A stretch of DNA of 64,000 nucleotides from Chitinophagaceae bacterium (GCA_947454235.1 CANGIY010000001.1:186001-250000), one strand, 5' to 3'. Counted from the stretch's first letter, positions 1 through 8,801 are shown. The notes: generated by a model not told the origin, from the letters alone. Numbers and translations are program-made.

Positions 1-326
1 TTAGGTGCAAACGCCTTCAATTGTGCAATGGTGAAATTGATGCTCTCAATGCGCGCATGTTGAATTTCCTCACGACGGTTTTTCGTCCAGCGCTTGTCAA
101 GTATTGCAGCGCCGGATAAATGTACTACAGCATCTATCTTTTTCAATGCAGCTCCGTCACATATCTTCTTGACAGGGTCAAAAGGGACGTAAGTAAGATT
201 TTTCTTTGAATGGAATTTGGATGCGTTGCGCGAAAGGATGACTATAGCATAGCCTTTATCTTGTAAAACCTTTACAAGATATGACCCTATAAGTCCCGTT
301 CCTCCAACAATTCCAATGGTCTTCAT
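1..326 (-). CDS. TIGR01777-type NAD(P)-dependent epimerase, N-terminal part (runs off the window)
   Basis: The ATG at 324-326 opens a frame that stays open to the left edge, so only the first 108 residues are present. The N-terminus carries the Rossmann motif GGTGLIG at residues 8-14, which binds the dinucleotide cofactor of short-chain/extended epimerases. Further on, LSGAAILDKRWTKNRREEI resembles the 'AG..I.DKRWT..RK..I..SR' segment of the TIGR01777 (YfcH/SulA-like) family. The substrate of that family is generally unknown, so no reaction is assigned. The downstream PDZ gene is on the same strand but its start is not near this stop, which lies outside the window. The family call is solid; the function is not known. 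Confidence 0.85.
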   Translation of the reverse strand, partial: MKTIGIVGGTGLIGSYLVKVLQDKGYAIVILSRNASKFHSKKNLTYVPFDPVKKICDGAALKKIDAVVHLSGAAILDKRWTKNRREEIQHARIESINFTIAQLKAFAP

Positions 327-400
327 CCTGTTCCCAATGTACGAATTTGTGCATTAAATGCAAGTGATTACATTCGAAACGCAGAAAAAAAGAACGGTCA

Positions 401-1423
401 TTAGAATTCTTTCATGCCTTTTTCGCGGTTGAAATGAACCCTGATGTTCTTGGATTCACCATTTCTGGAAATTTTGAAATGAACCACCTGATTCACCCAC
501 ACATCGTCCAAAATTTCCTGCAGGTCGTCAATGTTTGTGACTCTGAAGTTGTCAACTCTCAGTATCACATCGCCGGGTAAGAAACCGGCGTCTTCAGCAG
601 GCGTGTTCTGTTTCACGTCCATTACCTTAACGCCACGCAATTGTCGGTCGTTTTTTGCATTGATGCCTAGTTCCGGTGCAAACTGGAATGAGTTCTCTGC
701 GTTGTTGACGTTAGGAGAGTTGTACATAGGAGGTGGCATTCTTCTGCTGCCATGTAGGTCGGGTACTGAGTACTCATAGCGCTCAAATCTGATTGCCGGC
801 ATTTTATCTTCCAAAACTACTGATACTTCTTTTTCTGATGTACCCCTGTTATAGGTGATTGTTATTTTTTCACCTCCGTTGTGGTCGCCAATGGCTGTTA
901 TCAGGTCGTCTTGGTTATGTATTGGTGTACTATTGACTTTTGTAATTACGTCGCCTGCTCTTATGCCTGCATCCCATGCCGGGCCAAAAGGCACAGTTGA
1001 TAAAACTGTGGCTCCTTTGTTGTCGGAATTCGTTTCAAGGTAAACGCCAATAGAGCCGCGGTGTACCTGGGTTGTGGTTCTTTCTTTTACTTTTTTATCT
1101 TCATTGTCGTCATCAGATAGGCGAACAACAATTTTATGATCTTCTGTTTTTGCGTTCTTAATTGTAGACACTAATTCGTTGTCAATATAAAGACCGCCGT
1201 TTTTCACTTCAACAACTACAGTTCCGCTTGAGTGGTCAAGTTCCAAAACTTCTTGTTGCTGCGTGACTTTTTGAACATGTTTTTTAGGTTTTGGCTTCGC
1301 GACGGTGCTTTTGTGTGCAGTGTCAGTCTTTGGTTTCGCAGTTGGAGTTACTGGTTTATTTTGTGCGAAAGTCAGTGATGCGCCTGAAAAGAGCAGGGCT
1401 GCTGTGAAAACCGTTTTTTTCAT
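401..1423 (-). CDS. Secreted protein with two PDZ domains
   Basis: The 340-residue product starts with a signal peptide (MKKTVFTAALLFSGASLTFAQ) and a Lys/Pro/Thr-rich linker to about residue 55. Two PDZ domains follow, at about 120-205 (GSIGVYLE ... AGIRAGDVITKVN) and about 250-335 (GVKVMDVKQNTPAEDAGFLPGDVILRVD). Each has the carboxylate-binding-loop pattern and the 'AG...GD.I..V' core seen in DegP/HtrA PDZ domains. No trypsin-like protease domain is present, so this is not a DegP protease. A role in peptide binding or scaffolding in the periplasm or at the cell surface is inference. The gene is followed downstream on the same strand by the partial epimerase, and preceded by the response-regulator gene, from which it is separated by a strong terminator. 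Confidence 0.85.
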   Translation of the reverse strand: MKKTVFTAALLFSGASLTFAQNKPVTPTAKPKTDTAHKSTVAKPKPKKHVQKVTQQQEVLELDHSSGTVVVEVKNGGLYIDNELVSTIKNAKTEDHKIVVRLSDDDNEDKKVKERTTTQVHRGSIGVYLETNSDNKGATVLSTVPFGPAWDAGIRAGDVITKVNSTPIHNQDDLITAIGDHNGGEKITITYNRGTSEKEVSVVLEDKMPAIRFERYEYSVPDLHGSRRMPPPMYNSPNVNNAENSFQFAPELGINAKNDRQLRGVKVMDVKQNTPAEDAGFLPGDVILRVDNFRVTNIDDLQEILDDVWVNQVVHFKISRNGESKNIRVHFNREKGMKEF

Positions 1424-1455
1424 GTTCTGAAATATTTACCGAAATATACGGCAAA

Positions 1456-1496
1456 AAACGTACCACAAACAACGCTTTGTTGTCTGTGGTACGTTT
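1456..1496 (-). terminator. Intrinsic terminator after the membrane-anchored receiver gene
   Basis: A long hairpin has outer arms aaacgtaccaca / tgtggtacgttt, one A-C mismatch, then acaac/gttgt around a five-base loop. On the minus strand it is followed by a run of T residues (positions 1453-1458 are A on the plus strand). It lies directly downstream of the gene ending at 1528 and separates it from the PDZ gene. Confidence 0.85.
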
Positions 1497-1527
1497 CTAA
1501 AGAATTTTAACAGATTTTGGGCTACTA

Positions 1528-2040
1528 TTAGTAGTTAGAATTCAGACGCAATAACATAACGATTGCGGTTGCTAGTACAAGGATGAACGCCACACCGAGG
1601 AAGGTGAGCATAAATTTGTACTTTTTATTTGCTGCCCTGATGAAGTTAACTTCGTTGATGTAGTTGATGATGTTTTCCATGCGCGAAAACGCAGTTTCGC
1701 CCTTGATCACATAATCGAAAGCGCCGTATTTCATGCTGTCGATAGCTACTTCAATTTTATCCTGTCCCGAAAGCATAATAACTTTCGCGTCAGTGTTGTG
1801 TTCTCTAATCTCTCTCAACACTTCAACACCGTTTTTTGCGTCAGGAAGGTGCGCATTCAAGTGGTAGTCTAACACTATCGCAACAGGATTCAAATGAAGT
1901 TCCTTAATTGCGTCTTCTCCACTTTCAAAGGTTTTGAAGTTGAATGCAAATTTTTCTGAAAGGAAGTCTTTCAGCATCTCGTTTTGAATAGGTTCGTCAT
2001 CAACGAGAAAAATGTATGGGGAATTGCTCTCTACTGCCAT
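1528..2040 (-). CDS. Response-regulator receiver domain with C-terminal membrane anchor
   Basis: The 170-residue product has a CheY-like receiver domain at about 8-128. The acidic pocket is D14/D15, the phosphoacceptor is D58 in LDYH, the switch residue is S91 and the conserved lysine is K113. No DNA-binding or enzymatic output domain follows. Instead, after a short helical linker, residues about 143-164 (FMLTFLGVAFILVLATAIVM) form one hydrophobic segment, so the receiver should face the cytoplasm on a C-terminal anchor. It is preceded by its own TAnnTTTG element at 2069-2076 and lies just downstream of a hybrid histidine kinase on the same strand. That neighbour is the obvious phosphodonor candidate. 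The output mechanism is unknown. Confidence 0.88.
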   Translation of the reverse strand: MAVESNSPYIFLVDDEPIQNEMLKDFLSEKFAFNFKTFESGEDAIKELHLNPVAIVLDYHLNAHLPDAKNGVEVLREIREHNTDAKVIMLSGQDKIEVAIDSMKYGAFDYVIKGETAFSRMENIINYINEVNFIRAANKKYKFMLTFLGVAFILVLATAIVMLLRLNSNY

Positions 2041-2068
2041 ATATAAAAAAGATTCAGTAAATAATATG

Positions 2069-2076
2069 CAAAAGTA
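2069..2076 (-). promoter_or_regulatory. -7 promoter element of the receiver gene
   Basis: The minus-strand sequence TACTTTTG matches the Bacteroidota primary-sigma -7 consensus TAnnTTTG exactly. It lies 28 nt upstream of the ATG at 2040. No TTG is seen at the expected -33 distance. Confidence 0.6.
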
Positions 2077-2113
2077 AACATCTTATTAACACATTGGTAA
2101 GATTTTGCAAGAT

Positions 2114-4879
2114 TTATTTCTCCAACACTTCTTTAAGTTCAACAAAAGATTTTTCAACCACCCGCTTCAGGTTTTTAATTTTTTCGGCAATACTGTCGTA
2201 GTGTGCCGCTTGCCCTGCTGCTTGTTCCAGTAAAAATATATGACTCACTTCTTCTTTCACGCCCATGTACGACAACTGTGGTTTCATGGAGTGCGCAGCA
2301 ATTTTAATGGCACCAAAGTCTCTCGCCTCCAATGCTACATCCATTTGTGCAATCAGCTTTGTGGCATTTTCCATGAACATCAGAATATACTTCTTCATTT
2401 TTTCAGGATTGCCGCCTGTAAACTGGCGCAAGAAATTTCTGTCGGTTACAAATTCAGGCAATGGTGCTTCCTGTACTTGCGCCGGTGCAGCAGCCTGTGG
2501 TATCGCCGGTGCAGCTGGTTTAGCTTCCCGCATTGGTTCTTGTTCTGATGTCGGCGTAGGAATTGGTACCAAAGGTGCTGAATTGGCACGCTTGTCACGT
2601 TGCACTTTGGCATCTTCGATTTCTTCCCTGGAGAGAATTCTGGAAATATGCCTATCTGAAATGGCTGCTTCCATTTTTTGAAGCAGTTCATTGGTTTGGA
2701 ATGGTTTTGTTACATGCCCATCCATACCGGCTTCCATATATGTTTGAATGTCCTCTTGCAACACATTAGCCGTCATGGCAATAATGCGCGTGCTTTTTGC
2801 TGGTTCAGGTAGTTCGTTTCTAATTTTTTTGGTTGCAGTCACACCATCCATCACAGGCATTTGTATGTCCATGAGTACGAGGTCGTATGTAATGCTCCTT
2901 AACTTATCCACCGCTTCTTGTCCGTTTACCGCTACGTCCATAATCATTGCCGGCAGTATTTCTTTGAACGTTTCTTCAGCCACCATCCTGTTGAATTCGT
3001 TGTCTTCAACCAAAAGTATGTTCAGGCTGTTCAGCCTTTGCATCGCTTCTTCGTTCAGCAAATCTGATACAGGTACGTATTCCTGTACCGCCGCTTCTTC
3101 GAATGGAATGATGATTGAAAATACCGTTCCCTTACCCAGTTCACTCTTCACTGAAATATCACCACCCATCAATGTTACAAGCTGCTTAGAGATGGTAAGT
3201 CCTAGTCCGGTTCCACCAAATTTACGGGTGATATCGGCACCTGCCTGAGTAAAGCTATCAAAAATTGAATCGATATTTTCAGCCGCAATGCCAATACCGG
3301 TATCAACTACATCAAACTTTAGCCATAGTTTATTCGACTTTTGCGTGACGCTGGTTTTTATTTCTACATATCCTTTTTCAGTGAACTTAACCGCATTACC
3401 AGCAAGGTTTATAAGCACTTGATTGAGGCGGGTAGGGTCACCGGTAAGTCGGTTAGGTATTGCGTCGTCGGTAGATAGTTTGAAGTCTATTTCCTTTTCA
3501 GTAGCCTTCAAATACAGCATGTCTTTAACACCCTGAAGTACTTCCCTGATGGTGAAATCGGTATGCTCTATGATAATTTTACCTGCTTCTATCTTAGAAA
3601 GGTCAAGAATGTCGTTGATGATTACCAATAGGTTATCAGAACTCTGCCTGATAGCATTCAGGTAACGCAACTGATCATCTGTAGGGCGCTTAGAAATAAG
3701 CAATCGGGTCATACCTACGATGGCATTCATTGGCGTCCTGATTTCATGACTCATATTTGCCATGAACTGGTGCTTTAATTGCGCTGTGCGTTCTGCAACT
3801 TCTTTCTCCTTTTGTGCCATCTCAATTTGCTGCTTCACTTGCATGTTGCGCAACTCGTTGAGAATGGTTTGCTTGAAAATTTCTTCTTTAAGTTGTTCGT
3901 ATGATTTGAGGTGGTGGTATGCTTTCGGGATATCACCTATTTTGTCGTACAGTGAAGAGAGCATTTCGTGGATGCTCATCAGGTCGTGCCGACGGTTGTA
4001 TTCGTTGGCGAGTGTGTAACTATGGTTCAGGTATTGCAGCGACTGGCGGTAGCTTCCTTTATCCATGTACATGCGTCCGAGGTAGAACTGGCAAATGATT
4101 TGAACTTCGATATTTCCCAGGTGTTCAGCCTGACGGAGCGCGTTAGACAAATACTTACGTGCGTTATCGAAATTCTGCATTTTGTAATACACCTTACCCA
4201 AGCCGCTTTCAGCCATTACATAAGCAATGGTTTCAAACTCTGAATGCCCCAGGTTTTCCTGGAAGTAGTGCATTGCCTCCTGAAAATCATCTTTTTTGAA
4301 GTAGATATTTCCAAGCGTATTGCAAACGTTGATGAGGTTACTTACATCATGTGCTTTTTCGAAAATCGGAAGACATTTTAACGCATATTCAAGCGCACTG
4401 TCGTAGTCGTTGAGGTCGTACAACAGGTTTGAGATACTTGTAAGTATGACAGACTGAGCAAACTCATCGCCCAATTCTTCGTTGATAGCAAGTGCTTTTT
4501 TGAAGTGCGTCAATACATTCGCAAGGTCGCCTTGATCACGGTAGATGTTACCAAAATAGTAAAGCACCTGCGCCTCAAGCCTTCTGTTCTTAGTCTTGGT
4601 TGCTACGCTCAATGCCTCTTTGAGTACATCGAGTCCTTGCTCATATTCACCCTTCGTCCAGTGGCATGCACCTTTCAATTCCAAGCCACGCCCAATGCCA
4701 TTGGTATAGGCAACGGCACGTGAACGCTGAATAATATCTTCTGCCACTTTCGAAGCCTCTTCAACGTCGAAGTTGCGAAGCTCGATGGCGATTTCTACGA
4801 GGGTGTCAATTCGTCCCTTTTCATCGGTTTTTTCGGCAAGCTGCTGCTGCAACTCCTTGTACCGGGGTGAATCAATCAT
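2114..4879 (-). CDS. Soluble hybrid histidine kinase: TPR sensor, HisKA, HATPase, receiver, HPt
   Basis: The chosen start is the ATG at 4877-4879 (921 residues). The frame extends to an ATG at 4933, but a promoter-like TACTTTTA at 4903-4910 lies inside that extension. Domains in order are: TPR-like helical repeats about 30-320; a coiled coil about 345-372; HisKA with H378 in the NMSHEIRTPMN box; HATPase_c about 485-595 with the N-box NLAGNAVKF and the DTGIGI and GGTGLGL boxes; a receiver about 620-740 with D671 in LVLMDIQMP; a Pro/Ala linker; and a C-terminal HPt with H863 in AAHSMKPQ. No signal peptide or membrane segment is seen, so sensing should be cytoplasmic through the TPRs. All phosphorelay residues are present. 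The membrane-anchored receiver just downstream is a likely final acceptor; this is inference. Confidence 0.93.
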   Translation of the reverse strand: MIDSPRYKELQQQLAEKTDEKGRIDTLVEIAIELRNFDVEEASKVAEDIIQRSRAVAYTNGIGRGLELKGACHWTKGEYEQGLDVLKEALSVATKTKNRRLEAQVLYYFGNIYRDQGDLANVLTHFKKALAINEELGDEFAQSVILTSISNLLYDLNDYDSALEYALKCLPIFEKAHDVSNLINVCNTLGNIYFKKDDFQEAMHYFQENLGHSEFETIAYVMAESGLGKVYYKMQNFDNARKYLSNALRQAEHLGNIEVQIICQFYLGRMYMDKGSYRQSLQYLNHSYTLANEYNRRHDLMSIHEMLSSLYDKIGDIPKAYHHLKSYEQLKEEIFKQTILNELRNMQVKQQIEMAQKEKEVAERTAQLKHQFMANMSHEIRTPMNAIVGMTRLLISKRPTDDQLRYLNAIRQSSDNLLVIINDILDLSKIEAGKIIIEHTDFTIREVLQGVKDMLYLKATEKEIDFKLSTDDAIPNRLTGDPTRLNQVLINLAGNAVKFTEKGYVEIKTSVTQKSNKLWLKFDVVDTGIGIAAENIDSIFDSFTQAGADITRKFGGTGLGLTISKQLVTLMGGDISVKSELGKGTVFSIIIPFEEAAVQEYVPVSDLLNEEAMQRLNSLNILLVEDNEFNRMVAEETFKEILPAMIMDVAVNGQEAVDKLRSITYDLVLMDIQMPVMDGVTATKKIRNELPEPAKSTRIIAMTANVLQEDIQTYMEAGMDGHVTKPFQTNELLQKMEAAISDRHISRILSREEIEDAKVQRDKRANSAPLVPIPTPTSEQEPMREAKPAAPAIPQAAAPAQVQEAPLPEFVTDRNFLRQFTGGNPEKMKKYILMFMENATKLIAQMDVALEARDFGAIKIAAHSMKPQLSYMGVKEEVSHIFLLEQAAGQAAHYDSIAEKIKNLKRVVEKSFVELKEVLEK

Positions 4880-5015
4880 TTTGAAATAATAGTTGAAAGA
4901 TATAAAAGTATAACAACTGTCTTTAATCTCCAACCGCAGCTATTTCCTAGGGATGTCTTTTTAACACACAAGCACTGTTTTACATTGCATCGGTGCGAAC
5001 TGTACCAATAAAAAT

Positions 5016-5357
5016 TTAACCTTGTTTTTGTGGTTCATTCTCGTCAAGCAACTGTATAAGCCGATTTAATTTGGTGCTCCAAAACTGCTCGTAGAGGTTT
5101 ACCCAATCGGTGATTTTTCGAAATCCTTCACCCGATATAGCACAAAGTCGCTCACGCCCTGCTTCGGAAACAGAGATAAATCCACCGGCTTCAAGTACCT
5201 TAATGTGCTTGGAGACGGCTGGGCGGCTTACTCCAAACTGTCCGGCAATGGCATTCACCGATGCGTGGGGGTGGGCTTGAAGATACTGTAAAATAGCCCT
5301 GCGGGTAGGGTGCGATAGAGCCTCAAAAGCCACACCCTCACCTATGTTACCCTGCAT
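5016..5357 (-). CDS. ArsR-family winged-helix transcriptional regulator
   Basis: The 113-residue product starts at the ATG at 5355-5357; a TTG at 5375 is the only alternative. The body is an ArsR winged helix: FEALSHPTRRAILQYL (helix 1-2), ASVNAIAGQFGVSRPAVSKHIKVLEAGGFI (recognition helix) and a wing ending SEAGRERLCAI. The metal-binding ELCVCDL motif of metalloregulatory ArsR proteins is absent, so it belongs to the non-metal group often paired with AHSA1 proteins. Its start overlaps the stop of the upstream AHSA1 gene by 11 bp, which indicates one transcript and translational coupling. Phased GTAAC half-sites at the operon promoter are the likely operator. Confidence 0.9.
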   Translation of the reverse strand: MQGNIGEGVAFEALSHPTRRAILQYLQAHPHASVNAIAGQFGVSRPAVSKHIKVLEAGGFISVSEAGRERLCAISGEGFRKITDWVNLYEQFWSTKLNRLIQLLDENEPQKQG

Positions 5358-5778
5358 TTTGCAATGCTTCAGCAAGCCTGTTGTATATAGGACCGCCCCA
5401 ACCCATGCCCATGAACATGTGTGCCATATCGTTTTTGCCTTCTACAAATCCTGAATGCACAAGCTCCAAAAGGGTATCGCTACCAACTGTTGAAAGGGTA
5501 AAAGTGACAACAGTATCAAGTGATATGGTTCCGTCGCCGGGACCACCCTTCCATGAAAATGATAATTTTTCAAACTCTTGCACTTCGAGTATCTCACAGA
5601 AGATATTTCCGTCAAATTGTGCTGGCGGAATAGGTTGTGTTGAAAACTTAAATTGATGCCCTACTATTGGTTGTAGGTCGTTTGGCATCAACCACTTTGC
5701 TAATAATTCTGAGTCCGCCAGGTATTTCCATACCAACTCTCTAGAGTGTGTGAGCACCCAAGTATGCCTTATTTCCAT
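5347..5778 (-). CDS. SRPBCC / AHSA1-like ligand-binding protein
   Basis: The 143-residue protein begins MEIRHTWVLTHSRELVWKYLADSELLAKWL, the typical first strand and helix of the START/Bet v1 fold of AHSA1 proteins ('..i.ap.e.VW.aLt....l..W'). A central FEKLSFSWKGGPGDG segment and a C-terminal GGPIYNRLAEALQ helix complete the fold. Such small SRPBCC proteins bind a hydrophobic ligand; which ligand cannot be read here. It is the first gene of a two-gene operon with the ArsR regulator. The order is the reverse of the common regulator-first arrangement. Function beyond the fold is not known. Confidence 0.85.
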   Translation of the reverse strand: MEIRHTWVLTHSRELVWKYLADSELLAKWLMPNDLQPIVGHQFKFSTQPIPPAQFDGNIFCEILEVQEFEKLSFSWKGGPGDGTISLDTVVTFTLSTVGSDTLLELVHSGFVEGKNDMAHMFMGMGWGGPIYNRLAEALQNAG

Positions 5779-5784
5779 GATTAT

Positions 5785-5832
5785 GTAACTTTTAAGTTAC
5801 GCAAATGTAACATGTAGTTTGACATTTTTCAA
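5785..5832 (-). promoter_or_regulatory. Promoter and palindromic operator of the AHSA1-ArsR operon
   Basis: On the minus strand, TTG (5830-5832) is followed after exactly 20 nt by TACATTTG (5802-5809), a full match to the Bacteroidota -33/-7 promoter. Immediately downstream, at the expected transcription start, lies the perfect palindrome GTAACTTTTAAGTTAC (5785-5800). A third GTAAC half-site sits at 5807-5811 within the -7 box, so the three half-sites start 11 bp apart. This placement would let the ArsR product repress its own operon. Confidence 0.75.
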
Positions 5833-6024
5833 TATTACTAGGATTGAACGGTAGCTTTTATTCCCATCCCTTCCTCATTTCACCATTCTTCTTCATTGAA
5901 TTGTCAAAAAACAACCTCTAATATTGAATTGAGTAATTTGGCTTTCAGTGAATCGGGAAAAACCCATTAAAAATTCAATTTCACTGAAAAAAGTCGTAAA
6001 ATTGCGCTCGTTAATCAAAATACG

Positions 6025-7167
6025 ATGAACTTTAACTATACTGACACCCAGGAGCAGATTGCTGAGATGGTGCGTGATTTTGCGAATAAGCACATCCGTC
6101 CGAATATGATGGAGTGGGATGAGGCTCAGAAATTCCCGGTTGATTTGTTTCATGAAATGGGCAAATTGGGACTTATGGGTGTACTCGTACCTACAGAATA
6201 TGGTGGCTCGGGTTTAGGCTATTTTGAATATGTAACTGTAGTAAGTGAAATTGCTAAAGTATGTGGTTCAATTGGTCTTTCGGTAGCGGCTCATAACTCA
6301 CTTTGCACTGGTCACATCCTTTATTTCGGTAACGAAGACCAAAAGAAAAAGTACCTTCCAAAACTTGCTTCAGGCGAGTGGATTGGTGCTTGGGGCCTTA
6401 CAGAAGCGAACACTGGTAGCGATTCAGGTAACATGCGTTGCGTTGCTACCCGCGATGGTAACGACTGGATTTTAAACGGTACTAAAAACTGGATCACGCA
6501 CGGTATTTCTGGTAATGTAGCTGTTGTACTAGCGAGAACAGGTGAACCCAGGGCGAAAAACAACATCAGTGCGTTTATCGTTGAAAGGGGAACACCGGGC
6601 TTCACTTCTGGTAAAAAAGAAAACAAACTCGGCATGAGGGCTAGCGAAACCGCTGAACTCGTGTTTGATAATTGCCGCATCTCTGACGCTCAAAGGTTGG
6701 GTGAAGTAGGTACAGGCTTCCATCAGGCAATGAAAATATTAGATGGAGGTCGCATCTCTATCGCAGCACTTTCTTTGGGTATTGCAAAAGGAGCTTACGA
6801 GGCATCTATCAAATATTCAAAAGAGCGCCAACAGTTCGATCAACCTATTTCTAATTTCCAGGCTATTGCCTTCAAATTAGCTGATATGGCTACTCAAATT
6901 GAAGCATCTGAACTGTTGATTTATCAGGCTGCTGATTTGAAAAACAGGCACCAGAAAATGACGAAAGAGTCGGCGATGGCTAAGTACTACGCTTCAGAAG
7001 TGGCAGTACGCGTATCGGTTGATGCTGTTCAAATCTTCGGTGGCTACGGTTATACAAAAGACTTCCCTGTTGAAAAATTCTACAGAGATAGCAAGCTTTG
7101 TACTATCGGCGAAGGAACTTCAGAAATTCAAAAATTGGTTATTTCGAGAGATATTCTCAAATCGTAA
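6025..7167 (+). CDS. Acyl-CoA dehydrogenase (short-chain/butyryl type)
   Basis: The 380-residue product has the usual length of homotetrameric acyl-CoA dehydrogenases. Landmarks are the N-terminal helical domain, the flavin-binding segment WGLTEANTGSDSGNM, the beta-domain GTKNWITHG, and the C-terminal helical domain with RQQFDQPISNFQ and IFGGYGYTKDFPVEKFYRD. The likely catalytic base is E363 in IGEGTSEIQ, the position used by short-chain and butyryl-CoA dehydrogenases. The enzyme oxidises acyl-CoA to trans-2-enoyl-CoA with FAD and passes electrons to electron-transfer flavoprotein, in fatty-acid or amino-acid degradation. It stands alone, with no ETF or thiolase neighbour. The stretch 5850-6024 upstream holds no other gene. 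Confidence 0.94.
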   Translation: MNFNYTDTQEQIAEMVRDFANKHIRPNMMEWDEAQKFPVDLFHEMGKLGLMGVLVPTEYGGSGLGYFEYVTVVSEIAKVCGSIGLSVAAHNSLCTGHILYFGNEDQKKKYLPKLASGEWIGAWGLTEANTGSDSGNMRCVATRDGNDWILNGTKNWITHGISGNVAVVLARTGEPRAKNNISAFIVERGTPGFTSGKKENKLGMRASETAELVFDNCRISDAQRLGEVGTGFHQAMKILDGGRISIAALSLGIAKGAYEASIKYSKERQQFDQPISNFQAIAFKLADMATQIEASELLIYQAADLKNRHQKMTKESAMAKYYASEVAVRVSVDAVQIFGGYGYTKDFPVEKFYRDSKLCTIGEGTSEIQKLVISRDILKS

Positions 7168-7188
7168 AAATAGTAGAACAAAAAACAG

Positions 7189-7218
7189 TACGGCCCCCGA
7201 TTCATTTCAGGGGCCGTA
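7189..7218. terminator. Bidirectional intrinsic terminator
   Basis: A 9-bp perfect stem, tacggcccc / ggggccgta, is followed by a T-rich run on the plus strand and preceded by an A-rich run. It lies between the convergent ends of the acyl-CoA dehydrogenase gene and the minus-strand T9SS cargo gene and can serve both. Confidence 0.85.
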
Positions 7219-7241
7219 TTTATTTTAGTGAAAAATGGACG

Positions 7242-8663
7242 TTACTTCATCCATTTCAATACTGCGCTTTGTACGCCGTCAGTCAAGCGAATGATGTATA
7301 AACCTTGTGCAAGTCCGTCAGTGTGCATTTGAACCAGTGATTGACCCACATTCCAGTTTACCGATTCAATAGCCCTACCTGTAGCATCAAACAGTTCAAC
7401 TTTGATGGCTTGTTCAACGACGAAAGTTGCATTAACGTTCAATTGACCTATTCCTGCATTTTGGGTGAGGAAGAAAGAGAAATCATTGCCATCAACGTTT
7501 GTTACGCCAACATTGTACAAGCCTGATGCCGAACTGCCTTTACAGCCACCTGAATCAACAACAACTACGAAATTGCCGCCTGCTGTATATGTATAGCTAT
7601 TTAAAGTTGCACCTGAAATTGCTGTGCCATTTCTAAACCATTGGTAGCTCGAATACCCTGTGCCTGTACTAAGCACATGACCCGATGCACTTATAACAGG
7701 GTGCGGAGCTGGATTCACTCTTACTGAATGGCTCACTGAGTCAGTTTGACCGCCATGGTGTGCATATAGTTTTACAACATAACTGCCTGCGTTTGAAAAA
7801 CAAGCATTCATTGTTGTTGCATGCACACCCGTCATTGCCACACCACTGCCCGAAACGCTCCATGATGTACTATCAACAGTACCGGTTGTTGTGCTGATGA
7901 AAGTGATACAGCTATCCTGACAAACAACGGTATCAGACGATGTGAATGAAGGAGTTACAGAAGTAGATGAGCCCGAAGTGCTCAGTGAAACACTGTCAAC
8001 CGCAAATGAAGGATCGGTACCGGTACCATCGTCATCATTCACCCAACGAAAACCAATTTTTACATTCGGATTGTTGTTGCAGCTTGTAGGCAGCGAATAG
8101 CTAAAATGCCTCCATTGCCCTTGTCCGGAAGTACAAACGTCGGTTTTGTACATATCAAATAGCAGTGACCAGCTTGAACCGTCGTACACCCACAGTGACG
8201 CATTGTCGTTGGTAGAGTCACCGTTTTCTATATAGTAGAAATTAATACTGATTCCATACCTGCCCGTGCAGTTGATAGTAGGAGATTCAGCGCGTCTGTC
8301 AGAATTTACACAAATACCGAAACTACATAAACCGCCAGCATTGTAGGCTGCACCACCATCGCCACCAAACCCTGAATTGGAACCAATATGCAATGTTGAA
8401 CCCAATGCTGATGAAGAGCCGCAGACGTCGCCACAAACGCCATCCACATGACCCTGTTCAGCACAAGAAACATACCATTCGTTGTAGTAGTCTCCTTCAG
8501 TAGTTAGTACCGAGTTTGTCCAGCTTCCGCCTGTACCCGAGTACGATGTAACTGAAAGCCCTGAAGAACTTCCGCCTTCAAAATTTTCAACGTAGAATAT
8601 TTGAGCCCGCCCGGGTGCTGAAAGCAGCAAGCAAGCCAGAGACATGTAAAGCAGTTTTTTCAT
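7242..8663 (-). CDS. Secreted PKD/Ig-like protein with T9SS type A sorting domain
   Basis: Starting from the second ATG (8661-8663), the 473-residue product begins MKKLLYMSLACLLLSAPGRAQ, a good signal peptide. The N-terminal half (about 20-230) is Gly/Ser/Cys-rich with repeated aromatic strands, resembling a jelly-roll or MAM-like surface module; the exact family is not recognised. A PKD-like domain follows (about 235-315, SCITFISTTTGTVDSTSWSV ... AGSYVVKLYAHHGG), then a short Ig-like YQWFRNGTAISGAT segment. The C-terminal ~75 residues (VELFDATGRAIESV ... GLAQGLYIIRLTDGVQSAVLKWMK) form a typical T9SS sorting domain, so the protein should be exported across the outer membrane and attached to the cell surface or released. 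Confidence 0.85.
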   Translation of the reverse strand: MKKLLYMSLACLLLSAPGRAQIFYVENFEGGSSSGLSVTSYSGTGGSWTNSVLTTEGDYYNEWYVSCAEQGHVDGVCGDVCGSSSALGSTLHIGSNSGFGGDGGAAYNAGGLCSFGICVNSDRRAESPTINCTGRYGISINFYYIENGDSTNDNASLWVYDGSSWSLLFDMYKTDVCTSGQGQWRHFSYSLPTSCNNNPNVKIGFRWVNDDDGTGTDPSFAVDSVSLSTSGSSTSVTPSFTSSDTVVCQDSCITFISTTTGTVDSTSWSVSGSGVAMTGVHATTMNACFSNAGSYVVKLYAHHGGQTDSVSHSVRVNPAPHPVISASGHVLSTGTGYSSYQWFRNGTAISGATLNSYTYTAGGNFVVVVDSGGCKGSSASGLYNVGVTNVDGNDFSFFLTQNAGIGQLNVNATFVVEQAIKVELFDATGRAIESVNWNVGQSLVQMHTDGLAQGLYIIRLTDGVQSAVLKWMK

Positions 8664-8801
8664 GAGCATTTGTTTTTATAAAATTACGAATTATCTCATT
8701 CGGTGTATCGGTTATCTTTCCTTTTTGTTGGAGTTATTAATCAAAAGAATAAAGTTTACAACCTCAATAGCAATACTGAGATATTTTAACCACGATACCT
8801 G

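Noticed and set aside
5893-6153. Minus-strand open frame over the acyl-CoA dehydrogenase start
   Set aside because: It is antisense to a strong family match and its product has no recognisable features.
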